Below are positions 25,453 through 37,841 of a DNA stretch of 64,000 bases, piece by piece. Within the stretch, counting starts at the first letter, position 1. Every line of letters begins with the position of its first letter. The translations under genes and the position numbers were made by a program. The stretch is from Pilaira anomala (Eukaryota > Mucoromycota > Mucoromycetes > Mucorales > Mucoraceae): assembly GCA_025716855.1 (NCBI GenBank), contig JAIXMQ010000001.1, positions 1,184,001 through 1,248,000 of the forward strand. Direction: 5' to 3'. The notes beneath the pieces are model-generated. The model saw only the letters and a program-made list of their open reading frames with translations, did no database searches and was not told the origin of the DNA.

Positions 25453-28400
25453 AGTTGCTATAAAATTTTCAACAATTCTATTGGGTATTTATTCAGAAAA
25501 GTTATATTTAATCTTTTCCATGTACATACAGCATTGATGCCAACTCGCCAAGTTTATCGAAAACTACAAATATAACTATATTGGACGACTTCCAAAATTC
25601 GTGTTAAAAAAAAAGTGTTTAGATCGGGTGTTTAAATAAATTCCAAATTTAAACTCAAAGGGTGGGGGTGATTCCACCGGTTATATTTGTAAAATAATAT
25701 CACAACATGAATAAAAAGTGAAAGAACTCTTGAAAGCCCAGGAAATTTACACAGCCTGTTTTGATTTTGGACCTAAAAAAGTTCAAAAAAGATGAATCTA
25801 GACAGATGTATGGTTTATTAGGCGTAAACTTGTATTCCCAAACAATTGTGTATACGAAAATAAATAAAGTGCCTAACTACATAAAAATATTGATAAAACT
25901 CAAACCTGCTGGTCAACATAGTCTCTTTACTTAGCAAGATACTGTTTGAACTGGAATAGAATGTAAATAGTTGAAGATCCTAAAAATAGTTACTTAAAAA
26001 CAAATGCTTCATATTCGGAAACATCAAACCCTTTTTTTTACGATTATAACTGTAAGCCATGTTAAGCATTCATTTAATTTTTTATTACCAGTGAAACCAA
26101 TACGATGTGACGCCAATAATATACCAAGAGTGCAAAGCAGTGTAAATGTAACCTATTCAAGAGAATAAGGAATAATAGTAAATCTCGATGAAAGTTACCG
26201 ACTTGATCGAAAGATGGGACATGTTTTCCATTCCTCGACGGCTTCTGTTTGTCACCTTAACTCTCTATATATATCCATGTGTGAGCACAGCCACCCTTCC
26301 ATTAGATACTGAGGTTACTACAGAATACAATGGTAATATCCCATCGATCTTCGTTACTATTTGTCATACGCACATGGTAGTTACTTCTCTTTACTCGACA
26401 CCAAATATATCAACTTTATTAAAACGTCATATTAACGAAGTTGTGTGCGATATGAATTTTTGGAGTTCTATAGAGTAACTCTAGCTACCGTTTTAATGTC
26501 ATATCAATTTTAAACTGCCCTCGATTGACTCGTTTTCACAACAAAATAAAAAACATATCGATGACGATGATGAATCATGTAAGAGGTACAACAGAAAAAA
26601 ATCAAGAATGGGGCCTTTTTATGGGTGTGTAACACACATTGTTTTATAAGAATTATTTTACGTGACACAGTCCATCTTACAGATCGGCTCCTCTTTTGTA
26701 GGCATATATTCATGTGTAAAATTTACAAATTTAAAAGATTTGAGTCGATCAAGTAGTGTTGTCAACATGTTATAAAAACTGTTAATTGAATAAATAATAA
26801 AAGGGTTACCCGAATTCTGTGGCTGGTAACCGTGAAAATCGTGGGAACAGTAATGGTTGTTGCAGTCTACGGATGTTAAAAATACCCTTTCTCCTTCAAT
26901 TGATAAACGAAATCTAACATAAAAATAGGGTTATGTTTGATAAATATGAAAAAGTAATGATCACAAGCTAATTGTCTCCACTTTTCGCTTTGTTTCGTTT
27001 TTTTTTTTGAAAAAGAGGATACACTTATAACATACCCGTAATCTATTCTTTATTTTTATCCTCTGCTCAAAAATAAAAATAAAAAATGAGATGCCAATGA
27101 TCAGATAAAAACTGTGAATTAAATAAAGGCCCAGTCTAACATACATTAATAATTGATGTTAACAGAGAAATTTAAACATGAGGAGTAAGCTCAGAAAAAA
27201 AGTAACTAGTTTCGTTTATGGTACAAAATACCGAGCGCATTTAGTCTTATTCGATGCTGTTGACGAAATATGGAGAGGTTTTTTTTCAAAAAAAATAGAG
27301 ATATCCCAATATTACCTTTCTATTTTTTTTATTTACTTTTGGGAGCGTACTATTATTTTTATTCGTAACTGAATTTATTTAAAAGTCGACCTTGTCTATT
27401 CAATATGTTAATTATGTAGGAGACTTTCGAAAGTACGTAACTCTGAGATATAATAAATTTATCGCTTAGCTTTAATAAAAGCGTTTTGTCTTTGCCAAGA
27501 AAAAACTAAAAAGGTTAGTATTAAGACAATCATAATTACGACTTAGTTGAGTGAAGCGGCGTGCAAAGAAACTATTGTTTTAATTAGCATCACATAATGA
27601 CACAAAACAATTAATGGTAAGCATTTTTTTTAAAAGTGGGAGATGTAATACACCAGGATAAAATAGCAATTGAAGCTCACATTTATACGACTTTAATACC
27701 TTTAGAATTTCAGTTTTTCGGAAAACCAACAAATAAATATTCTTGTTCAAGTCAGAGATTGAAAAAGGCTCATAGACGATAGGGATAATCAAAGAGATCT
27801 CTGTCCAATTATCCTGACGCTAGCAACTATTCTTGTGCACAAATGTGCACAGACTATGTGTGTATGATATATAATCAATGTTTGAAGACCTTCAAATCCG
27901 TAAGAACAATAGAATTTTTATCCATAACTTATTATTAGATACACACATAGAGACTACAGAAATTGGATATTATAAACATTCTTTTGGTGTAAATACAAGG
28001 GGTTCAGTTTTAATAACTAGTTAGCATTACACTGTGATGACTTAATTCGGGCAGTGGTATCTGTGTCACCAAAATATGTTCGGTCTTTTTATCCCGGATC
28101 TCATTAATTGGGAAGAATAAAACCATAAAAGTCGATCACAAGCATGTGTGGAAAATCATTCAGAAAGAAGTATAGTTATATGCCAAGTTCAATTAAGTGA
28201 AATGAAGGGAAAAGGGGAAGCAACTTCTTGCGGCTGTGGAAAATTACAAACATTAAACAAGTTATCATTTGAAACTTAATAATTATTATATGAATCACTA
28301 CATTAACTGGTTAATAAATTGTACGTGATATGACATGTGAATTAGTGTTTCTTTATCATTTAAATGATGCCATTTGAGCCCTCGTGATATTTAAAGAAAT

Positions 28401-28494
28401 AACAAATCTCAACTGGGAATAAAATAAATATCTGTAATAGCCCCTATTTTAGATTTTTTTTTTCTAATCTTCTTGCTCCTCATCTCTTGTAAAG
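25453..28494. other. Gene-poor region of about 3 kb
   Basis: Apart from the possible remnant at 26188-26478, I see no supported gene. A small palindrome (TGTGCACAAATGTGCACA) lies at about 27834-27851. The last 60 bases before 28495 are pyrimidine-rich and typical of a fungal 5' UTR for the acyltransferase gene. Confidence 0.45.
26188..26478 (+). pseudogene. Possible remnant similar in pattern to 23973
   Basis: A 96-codon frame from ATG 26188 with a hydrophobic stretch (RRLLFVTLTLYIYPCVSTA) that could pass for a signal peptide, then IPSIFVTICHTHMVV and VCDMNFWSS. The latter two resemble the order of motifs at 23973. It may be a fragment of the same family or a chance frame. Confidence 0.25.
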
Positions 28495-29916
28495 ATGGTG
28501 AACATTGCTTCCAACTCACAACCTATTCAAAGTCAAGCGTCATGGTGGTCAGCACAAACAATATTACAAATTTTGTTTGTTAATTTTGGTTTATTCTTTC
28601 AAACGACCTGTACAGTATTAACACAACTTTATTCTGTTTTTATTTATCCTTTTTCCTTTAAAAAATACCGCCAATTTATTTCATATACTATGCGAATGTG
28701 GTCACAAAACTTGGTCGCTCTCGTACAGTGGTTTGCACCTAGTGATATTGTGATGACATTCGATAATAGCTGTGGCGATTTAAATGATATTATCCAAAAA
28801 GACTCAAAGACAGGAGATATAACAAGTTTAATTTTTCCAAAAAGAATTATAGCAATTGCAAATCATCAAGTAAAGTGTGCTATATTTTGTATTCATAACG
28901 CGTTTTTAATCTTTAATTTATAGATTTATGCAGATTGGATTTATATTTGGTGTATTGCCCACTTGGCAGGCGCTCATGGTGTAATCAAGATTATTTTAAA
29001 GCACAGTTTAAAGAATTTGCCTGTTTATGGATTGTACGTTTATTATTTATATCATTAAAGTTGTACCTGAATTTAACTTTTTTTTTCTGAATTAGGGTAA
29101 AAAATAGAAAGAAGAGATGAATAATTATGTGAATTTTAATTATGTTTTATAGGGTATGCGATTCTTTGATTTTATTTTTTTAAAGAGAAAATTAGCTCTG
29201 GATCAAGAAAATATTATAAGTAACTTGGAAAGATCAAAAAAGAGTGATCAACCTATGTGGCTAGTATTGTTTCCAGAAGGCACAGGTAATGTTAATAACA
29301 ACGATGATAAAAATGTCATGGTAACTAAACATGTAGTTGTAGTTGTGTCGGCATGTACACGTCAAAAGTCTAAAGAGTTTGCAGAGAAAAACAACTTGGT
29401 AATTATAATTAAGCAAGCTTTAAGTTTATACATTATGCCTAATTCAAGTGCATTTAGAAAGATAACAGATACACTTTACTGCCTCACTCAACTGGATTGA
29501 ATCTTTGTACAACAACATTAGATGATAGCATTGAATACATGTATGATTTTACAATTGGATATTCTGGTATTGGACCTAACGATATACCAGAAAAAGTTTA
29601 TACAATTCAAAGCATCTTCTTTTTTAAGCATTTTCCTAAAAAGATTAATGTTCATGTTCGTCGTTTTAGAATAGATAGTATTCCTAAAGCCAATCCAGAA
29701 GAATTTAATCGGTGGGTGCATGAACGCTGGGTAGAAAAGGATGAGTTAATGGGCCAATTTTACAAGAACGGTCAATTTCCTCCACAAGATCGTACTATTG
29801 AAGTACCTATTCGTTTAAGAAATAATTCAATCTTAGATCTAGCACATATTTGGATCTTTTTGGTTCCTTACTTATTACTGGTGAAGAAAATTATGAACCT
29901 TGCTCTCGCTATTTAA
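28495..29916 (+). CDS. Membrane lysophospholipid/glycerol-phosphate acyltransferase (LPLAT, Cst26/LCLAT1-like)
   Basis: Proposed exons 28495-28869, 28924-29033, a single base at 29096, 29153-29285, 29343-29398 and 29458-29916 give 377 residues. Motif I is NHQIYAD (N123-D129) and motif III is FPEGT (202-206), the catalytic H-x4-D and glycerophosphate-binding motifs of PlsC acyltransferases. N-terminal hydrophobic segments (LQILFVNFGLFF) and a C-terminal one (AHIWIFLVPYLLLV) suggest an ER membrane protein. LPVYGLGMRFFDFIFLKRK matches the yeast Cst26-type segment. Splicing after 29285 removes an in-frame insert and restores FPEGTVVSACTRQKSKEFAE. The one-base exon is needed to keep frame between PVYG and GMRFF and is the weakest part of the model. 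Confidence 0.85.
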
Positions 29917-30329
29917 AAATTACACAAAGACATTCTTTATTTTTTCACTGTTACACTCAATCATACTTATTTTTTTGCCCTTTTTCTCTTTCTCTTCTTT
30001 CTATTTCTCAATACACTTCTTTATTATATAATATCCAAGCCAACATCAATACATAATTGTAGATCTTGAATGAAGCAAAGTATTAAACTGTAAAGAGAAT
30101 GGATAAAAAAAAGATGTGATATTGCCAACGGGCACGCCATAGATTTGCGTAATTTGCAACCAATCATAACAAACAATGTGATTGGGCATTTAAGTGACAA
30201 CATCAACTATAATTTTGATTTGCGAATTATATTTATTTAAACTATATAATCATCAGTGAGGTTTTTTTTTTCTATTACATTATCTTTATATCACCAATTC
30301 CCCCTGCTCTACTATACGAAAAAAAAGAA

Positions 30330-31937
30330 ATGACTTTTCAACCAAGAGTACCTGTACCTGAAGGTGGTGCTTCACTCATGTTGGCATTCCAAGCCAAAAA
30401 CAAAAGCGTTTTAGTCATTGGAGAAAACACCATTGCAGCAAGCCGTGTATTATCTTGCCTTGAAGCAGACGCAAAAGTATATTTGGTTTCTAATCCTACT
30501 TTCATGTGCTCCGAACTTCAATATAGAGTAGATCAAAATCAAGTCACTTTATTAACTCCACAATTCACTCCTCTCCTATTAAGCAGATATCAGTTTGAAT
30601 TGGCCTTTATTTGTCAGGCATCAATAGAGACTGAATCCATTGTTAAGCAGCTACGTCAAAATGCTATTCCAGTAAACGTATCTGATCATAGCGAATTATC
30701 CGATTTCTTCATGACTTCAACCTATAGAGATCAGTCACTTCAAATTGCGGTCTCTACAAATGGTCAAGCTTCAAAATTATCTAACCGTATTCGTCGCCAT
30801 ATTACATCTAGTTTACCTGCAAACTTGGGTGATGCTATAAACCGCGTAGGTATCTTAAGAAAGAAAGTGCGTGCTTCAGATCCAAGCTCTGCTTCGGGTA
30901 TAAGACGTATGAAATGGTTAGCTCAAATTTGTGAATATTGGAGTATGGAAAGATTAGCACAACTATCAGATAGAGATATGGAAGAGTTATTAGAATCTTA
31001 TCACCACGATGAAGGATATGAAAGCTTAGAATCATCTGTATCTTCTATTAAAACACCTCAACTCACAAGCGATAAAATAAATAACTTGGGTAGTATTATA
31101 TTGGTTGGTTCAGGCACAGGCAACCCTGATTTGTTAACTATGGCTGCTTACAAAGCGATTAAAAATGCTGACTTGGTGTTGTCTGATAAAATTGTTCCTG
31201 CTGAAGTTGTAGCCCTTGTAGATTGTGAATTGAAAATTGCTCGTAAATTCCCTGGTAACGCTGATGCAGCACAAGAAGAATTCAATGAAATGGCTTTAAG
31301 GGCAATAAAACAAGGTAAAAATGTGGTACGTCTCAAGCAAGGTGATCCTTATCTATTTGGTCGTGGTGGTGAAGAAGTCTTGTTTTTCAGAAAACATGGT
31401 ATTGTTCCTCGTGTCATTCCTGGTATTTCTTCTACTGTAGCTGCTGGCCTTTTAGCTGGTATTCCTTTAACTCATCGTGGCGTTGCTTCTCAGTTCCTAG
31501 TCACCACCGGAACAGGTGCTCGTAACTCTTCTGCCCCTTTACCTACTTTTGATCAACACCGCACGGATGTTTTCTTGATGGCAATTCATCGTTTAGAAGC
31601 TTTAACCAAGGATTTAGTATCGACACAACAATACCCAGCCGACTTGCCTTGTGCTATTGTTGAAAGAGCAAGCTGTAAAGATCAAAGAGTGATTTGGGGA
31701 AATCTTGGTAATATTGTTCACTTATTGGAGAGTTGCGGTGGAAGCAGACCTCCCGGTTTATTAATTGTGGGTCATGCTGTCAATGTCTTAAAACATGAGA
31801 ACAAAGGTTTAGAAGGTGTGGCTTCGAACTTGATGACAGTTTCTGGATTATCTGAAGATGTTGTCTTTAACGATATTAAAAATGAAGACGTTGGATCGAA
31901 TCTTTTGAAATTACATGATCCTGAGTGTGTCTATTAG
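30330..31937 (+). CDS. MET1: Siroheme-pathway protein: uroporphyrinogen-III C-methyltransferase with Met8-like N-terminus
   Basis: Single exon, 535 residues. Residues about 15-225 resemble the NAD-binding precorrin-2 dehydrogenase/ferrochelatase module (VLVIGENTIAASRVLSCLEA, then DHSELSDFFMTSTYRDQSLQ and IRRHITSSLP). Residues about 255-505 form a SUMT methyltransferase with LVGSGTGNPDLLT, RLKQGDPYLFGRGGEE and PGISSTVAAGLLAGIPLTHR. The enzyme uses SAM to methylate uroporphyrinogen III on the way to siroheme, the cofactor of sulfite and nitrite reductases. The layout matches yeast Met1 and bacterial CysG order. The dinucleotide loop reads GENTIA instead of the usual GxGxxA, so the N-terminal module may no longer bind NAD well. 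Start ATG 30330 follows a pyrimidine-rich leader. Confidence 0.92.
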   Translation: MTFQPRVPVPEGGASLMLAFQAKNKSVLVIGENTIAASRVLSCLEADAKVYLVSNPTFMCSELQYRVDQNQVTLLTPQFTPLLLSRYQFELAFICQASIETESIVKQLRQNAIPVNVSDHSELSDFFMTSTYRDQSLQIAVSTNGQASKLSNRIRRHITSSLPANLGDAINRVGILRKKVRASDPSSASGIRRMKWLAQICEYWSMERLAQLSDRDMEELLESYHHDEGYESLESSVSSIKTPQLTSDKINNLGSIILVGSGTGNPDLLTMAAYKAIKNADLVLSDKIVPAEVVALVDCELKIARKFPGNADAAQEEFNEMALRAIKQGKNVVRLKQGDPYLFGRGGEEVLFFRKHGIVPRVIPGISSTVAAGLLAGIPLTHRGVASQFLVTTGTGARNSSAPLPTFDQHRTDVFLMAIHRLEALTKDLVSTQQYPADLPCAIVERASCKDQRVIWGNLGNIVHLLESCGGSRPPGLLIVGHAVNVLKHENKGLEGVASNLMTVSGLSEDVVFNDIKNEDVGSNLLKLHDPECVY

Positions 31938-32050
31938 TTATTGTAACAGAATATATCCTATAAAACTAATATCGCACACACACCTTGTACATACCATAAT
32001 ACTTAAATGATAATAATAATAATAAAATAAAAAGAAATAAAAAGTATTTA

Positions 32051-34991
32051 TTAAAGACAAAGTACCTTTTGAGATATATCATAAAGAGAAGTATCAGTTT
32101 GCTTTTTCAAATACTCAACACTCAAATCAATGGTCGTTTGAATATCTTCTTGTAAATCTTCTGGTTCACGAATCAAACGTACCAATTTCGATAAAGGTAG
32201 ATAAAATAAGGGTATAATAGTTAATTCGTGTTGAATATCCTGCTTAATGGATAAACAACTATTGGCTGTATCCTCTGTCGATGTTGTATTGTTCACTAAT
32301 CTTAAAAGAAAATTAAATACACGTTGCACCAAAGTTGTTAATGCTTTGATCGAATTATTTTTACTCTCTTGTAAAAATTTTTCTAGTTCCTCCTCATGTT
32401 TCTTCATCGCATCACGCAGCTTGCGTGCAGTCAAGTTCTTTTGTTTTTTGTTTACATGTCTTGGGTTTTGCTTTGGAGCTTTATTTTTAGGTGGTGTAGG
32501 TTGTGTAGGTTGTAAGGACATTTCCACCTCAAGTTCTTCAGATAATTCTACAAGTATGTTAATAATTGCCCATATTATTTCTTTAAATGTATCTGGTTGA
32601 TGAGAAACGCTCAAAACTAATTCAAATAGACTATCTGGTTCAGGTGTGTCTGATAATAATACTAAATCCATAATGCGATCAAGAAATTTTCTCCCTGATG
32701 CCATTCTCATAATATCTTGTTCTTCTTGTTGCTGTTGCTGAAGCCCAATACTGATAAACCTTTTAATCATTTGTTTTACTAACACAGGTGCTTGATCATA
32801 TAAACCTGCACATTGTAATACCCAGCTGACTGGTACTGAGAAGTTTGATCCACTTGTCCATAAATCAAACCATACTTTGATTAGTCGTTCCTTTTTATCT
32901 GCGTCTCCTAATCTCACCATTTCCTGTAACATAGCAGCTAATCCACTTTGTTTTACAGAATATATATCATGCGAATTTGATAAGTCCAAAGGCTTGAAAT
33001 TAATCTTTTTCGCTGCAGGTACTAAAGGCGTTACAAAATACCATTCAAAGTCGTCTCTTGTTTTAAACAGTTGCCGAAATATACAACATGCTACACCTTG
33101 CCCACTCGCATCTTCACCTACCAAAGATAAAATGACGCCCAAGAAGTGATTCTTGAACCAAGCACGTGATCGAGCCACTTTGGGATCTTGACCAGACATA
33201 ATCTCACGCAAGTGAGCCAATAATAAATCAATGTATTTCTTCTTTTTAGTCATGAATAGACTTTTTACCATCATATGCTTAGAAACTTGAGGCCCGTCAT
33301 CAAAATAATGTACTAGTATCGTATTGGTTATTTCGCCTTGTTTTAAAAGCCATTGCATACTTTCAAAAGTAAATATATGTAGCAATGTAGGCACCACATA
33401 AGCAGAAAGAGAAATACAAGATGATAACGCAACTTTGAGGAATGGTGCAAAGCAAGCGGGCGTTCTTTTTGATTCTAATTCGGCGTTTAATCCTTGTGCA
33501 AGCCAACCGACATAATACTGGACAATATCTGAACTGGCGTTCTGTAAACAGTCTCCAACCCAATCCTGGACATGTTGGCTTGCATTACCTCTCGTCATTC
33601 TCTGTAATAATCTACAACAACCATTCATCAATACTTTATCTGAGCAGTTACTGAATTGTGATAAATCAATATAAGCACCTGATTTCGTTTCATAATAAGA
33701 AGCATCTGCTGATTCGTTGTCCTGCTGATGATGTTCATCTGGTATATTGAATAATTGTACAAATGCGTAATAAGGAGCAGATCGCTTATTATAAGACTTT
33801 TTAGAGAGTAATGATACCATTATATCAGCTACAAAATCCGAATGTCGATGGAATCTGTCTCGTGCTGTCCAATCTGCTAATAAAAGGTCCAATACAGTCT
33901 TTCTGTCAGCTGGGTAATGTTGTAAAATCGCTTTTTTTAAATGAATATCAAATATTGCAGGTGTCATGGATGTCATTTTTTGTATCCAGAATAATGTTCC
34001 TTTCCGAATCGATTGAGCCTGTGCGTATTTGTCTGCCGTCCAAGACTCCAACAGCTCCTTGTTTAATAATAGATTGTCATTTTCTGTTCGTTCCTCTAAC
34101 CATAAAATAAAAAACAAGTTCAATGCTTACGAAAGTGTTTTTCTGTACGAGATTTTGTATTAAGTTACCTGCTTGAGATTTGTATTGCATATATATTCTG
34201 GAAATAAAAGGATATTCATTCGATTGTAATCGACTTGCATTTTCTAACCCCAAATAACCTACGATAAAGGCATCTTTTGTAAATACAGGCCTTGCTAAAG
34301 CATTACCTAAATACTGATCTACGTGTGTAGTCAGATATTGTGTATCCATTGTTTTTAATACAGTAATCATTTCTTTAGCAACACTGGACGTATAAAGTGG
34401 CTCTTGCTTTAGTCTATTGTCTAGTCTTTGTAAAAATAAAGACTGTGCATAATCGCCTTCGATTAAATTGTTTTCTTCTAAAGTACAGCAACAAGTAAGC
34501 CAAAGGTGAATTAGAATGCCAACATAATTCGACTGTATAAATTGCATCATAGCTTTAAGCCATTCAATAGAAGCGGTCGTGTTGGCAAATGTAAGCACTA
34601 AGCCATATAAATAGACAAGAATAGTGACATCGGATTGTTTGCGTAAAGCTACCCAAGTCTTCGGTATAATATGATATGGAAATTCAATTAACCAGCTATT
34701 TCCGTGTTGTTGTAAAAGACCATTGACACATTTACGAAACGCATCAATAATGACTGATTTGGTGTACTGCGCACTATAAGGATCGTCTTCTAAATCGATA
34801 GAGAGTAAAATTCGAATAAATCTGTCAAAGAACACGAATGAATCGACTTTTTGTGCTGGATAGATGAACGAAGTACTAGTTCGAATTTTGTCAACAATTA
34901 CAGCACTATCTGGATCTGCTAGTAGCTGGTTGATGTCGTTTAATGATAAACTCGATTCTTTTTGAGTGTTGAGTAAACTACTAAGGTCCAT
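32051..34991 (-). CDS. Large alpha-helical protein, unknown function
   Basis: Two exons (34991-34169 and 34095-32051) give 955 residues. The protein is almost entirely predicted-helical with Leu-rich repeats of HEAT/ARM style, without membrane segments or signal peptide. Near the C-terminus is a Gln/Pro/Lys-rich linker (NKAPKQNPRHVNKKQKN) followed by a coiled-coil-like stretch (LRDAMKKHEEELEKFLQESK) and a final helical domain (LPLSKLVRLIREPEDLQEDI). Size and design are like scaffold subunits of large nuclear complexes such as Integrator, but I found no diagnostic motif, so that is speculation. A phase-1 intron of 73 nt lies between the exons. Confidence 0.8.
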
Positions 34992-35493
34992 GGTGCTTAT
35001 AAAACGCAGAAAACAAAAAACTGGACTCGTCTGGGCAAAGTTTACTTAAGAACATGCCAAAACAGTCACTTTGCTATCTTTCCCGATGGGCTCGTCGCCT
35101 CTTCCTTGAGGCGTAAATAACTTGCGTTTGGGGATACCACTGACAGAATATTTTTAAAAAGCATGTTCAGAACTGATTTCTCCCTGTAATAGAAAGCTGG
35201 ATGTATATCTAAGTTTTATTGAATCCGTTGAGATACGCACATTGTATAAATACAGCTTAACTATTTGTCGTTTCTTAGTGTAATATCGTTTATTTTTCTC
35301 TTGAATTCTTTATAAGGAATAATCACTTAAACAATGATACAAGCCAAACTTGATAAGCCTTGACTACTATCTCTCGCCCATATGCAACTTATACTTAACT
35401 TTGAAATTTATTGATAAATTTTAAAAATAAAGTGTGATTACATGACATTAATGAAACTGCATTTAACTTCTATTACGAATATAGTAATACTAG
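34992..35493. other. Intergenic region, nothing recognised
   Basis: About 500 bases containing the promoter of the helical-protein gene (its start is at 34991, reading left). No specific site recognised. Confidence 0.4.
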
Positions 35494-36078
35494 CTACGCA
35501 GAGTTAATTCTAGTGTTGCGTTTTTTGTAAGATTCATATTTGTCACGTTTTTTTTCTAAGTCTGAATATTATGTTAATTATCCACAATGTCTTTAAAAAA
35601 ACGAGATACACTTACCACAAGTCATTTCTGCTTTGGTCTTGCCTGCAAGTTTTTCTAATAAAGATGGACCAGTAAAAAGGGGTTCTTCCAGCGGCCTACA
35701 TCGTTCGGATGCTCTTTTTTTTAAATTCATTTTAGTAAACTGTTGTGATATGTTTATTAGCCAAGAATCATTTTCAAAATATTCTTCACGATCATATGTT
35801 CTTCTTTTTTCTTCTGTTGCTACCTTGAAATGAAAATTATCTTCAACACCGGCTATAGTACATGCTTTAGAAAAATTTAAGTTACAGAGTGTGTTTTCTT
35901 GATGAGTTTCGTCCGTAACAAGGAATTTGAATGTCATATCAAAAGGATTGTAATCCGTGTGTTGCTCATTTGATTCTGTATCAACAAATCTGTTAATTTC
36001 CTTATTTGCAATACGGAATACTTTAGCTTGACTAGAATGTTCTAAACTTTTTCCCAAGTGATAAGCTCTAAAAGACAT
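35494..36078 (-). CDS. Small hypothetical protein
   Basis: Two exons (36078-35616 and 35561-35494) give 176 residues. The start MSFRAYHLGKSLEHSSQ follows an A-rich leader. The unspliced frame would end CGKCISFF, but GTAAGT at 35615 is a good donor, and splicing to the acceptor before 35561 gives a charged ending DLEKKRDKYESYKKRNTR. The protein has a mixed N-terminus (FDMTFKFLVTDETHQENTLC) and a basic C-terminal helix. No domain recognised. The divergently placed neighbours are unrelated. Confidence 0.6.
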
Positions 36079-36306
36079 ACTTATGAAAAATAAAGGAGTG
36101 AAATGGGGTAAAAACTATTCTTTTGAAAAAAAAAAAAAAAAAAAAAAAAAAATTATTTTAAAGGGCTAATGGAATAATTACAATAAGTTTTAATAATAGT
36201 TTGTAACAATAACACCACTAGCCATTGTTCTATATATTGACTATCTCAGAAGTTTTTTATATACATAATGGTCTTTTGCTGCAATGATCTAAAAGGGATT
36301 TTTCTT

Positions 36307-37207
36307 TTACCAGTTCATAGGCTTACCCTCAAAATCAAAGAAGCAACCATTATCTTCAGCAGTTAAAGAGTCAATCTTTGCTAACTGACCAGCAATGGAA
36401 TCCTTCTTTTCAACAGGAGCATCATCTCCGCCCTAAGTAAATTTATTGTTAAAAATATTTCATTATCTAAACAAATCTATTAGCATATATTTACCAATTC
36501 AGTCTTAACCCAACCAGGGTGGGAGGAGTAAAGAATGAAATTTTCTTTAGCAAGTTGATTAGCAAACATCTTGGTCAACATGTTAAGAGCGGCCTTGGAA
36601 ACACAATAGGCACTACCAAAGCCTAAACCATCTCCCGTTTCCATGTCAGCAATAGACCCAAGCATAGAAGACATATTCAAAACCTTCTTAACCTTGTCTT
36701 GACCGCGCTTGCGAAGAATAGGTAAGAATGCTTTAAGAACTTCAGAGACACCAGCAACATTGGTTTCGAAAACCTTTGTGTATTCTTCCTTGGGACTTTT
36801 ACATAATGATTAATTATTGTTTTTAAATACTTTAATTGTAAGTTACAAACTTACGTGTTTTCAACATTGAGACCCATGGTGCCACCAATACCAGCATTGT
36901 TAATTAAAATATCAACGCCTTCGATTGCTTTACTGGAGATTTCTTCAGCCGCAGACTAGTTAAAAAACGTTATTAGATATTTTGTTTTCGTAGAAAAAAA
37001 AAGAGTAAATACCTTGATGGACTCAGCACAGGTTGTATCCAACTTAACACCAAAGACTTTCTTGTTGTCAATCAAAGTTTGAAGACCTTCAGATTTATCA
37101 GGGTTACGGGCACAAGCAAAAACAATATCACCATTAGCAGCGATTTGCTCTACAAATTCAAGCCCAATACCGCGAGAAGCGCCAGTAACAATGTAAGTCT
37201 TAACCAT
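36307..37207 (-). CDS. Short-chain dehydrogenase/reductase
   Basis: Four exons (37207-37013, 36955-36855, 36795-36495, 36432-36307) keep frame and give 240 residues, usual for classical SDRs. The NAD(P)-binding motif TGASRGIG is at 8-15, NNAG at 84-87, the catalytic Ser in NMSSMLG near 142, and YxxxK at Y162-K166. The family resembles the carbonyl-reductase/C-factor-like cytosolic SDRs of fungi. The substrate cannot be told from sequence. No metabolic cluster surrounds it. Confidence 0.92.
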
Positions 37208-37841
37208 TTTTTTTTATTGTCGAAAGAAGAAAGAAAAAAAAGGCAATACCCCTTCAATTATTCAATATTTAATTTGCAAGCGCAAGACGAATCTGGCTTT
37301 CTTATAGTAATCCGCTCAACCCAGACAACTACTTAAGAAGTGTGCTACTAAATGTTTAACTACAAACTACATTTATAAATCATATATAAGACACATGAAT
37401 AAAATTGGATAGATAAGCTTAATAGCTTTATAAAAGTCAATGAGTAAACTGGTTAAGAAAAAGTTAGACTGAATTCTTATCACTAGACATCCGGTGAGTA
37501 AACAAATGCTGGTGTCGTTAGTTAAAAAAATACCTATCAAACGTCGGAAAATGATTGGGCAAATTTGATTCCAACCAGGACCTTTCTAGAAAAAAATAAT
37601 TCATATTAGTACAGTTTTGTTTCTTTGTCTTTTGAAACGACTGTACCCGTTGTGTTCTTAATAAAATTATCACATCTTCCAAAGTTTGTTACATGCTGCA
37701 TGCACAAGCACACTAGAGCTGGAAATATGCACCGCACGGCCGACAAACAGGACAGACTTGAGAGGTATTATACATATTATTTATTTAGAAGAGTCAGTTT
37801 AATTCCATTGATTTTTTATTATACATATTAGAAATAATAAG
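37208..37841. other. Intergenic region, nothing recognised
   Basis: Promoter region of the SDR gene followed by AT-rich DNA. A 68-codon frame at 37625 has no convincing coding character, although it may be the eroded start of the remnant that follows. Confidence 0.4.
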
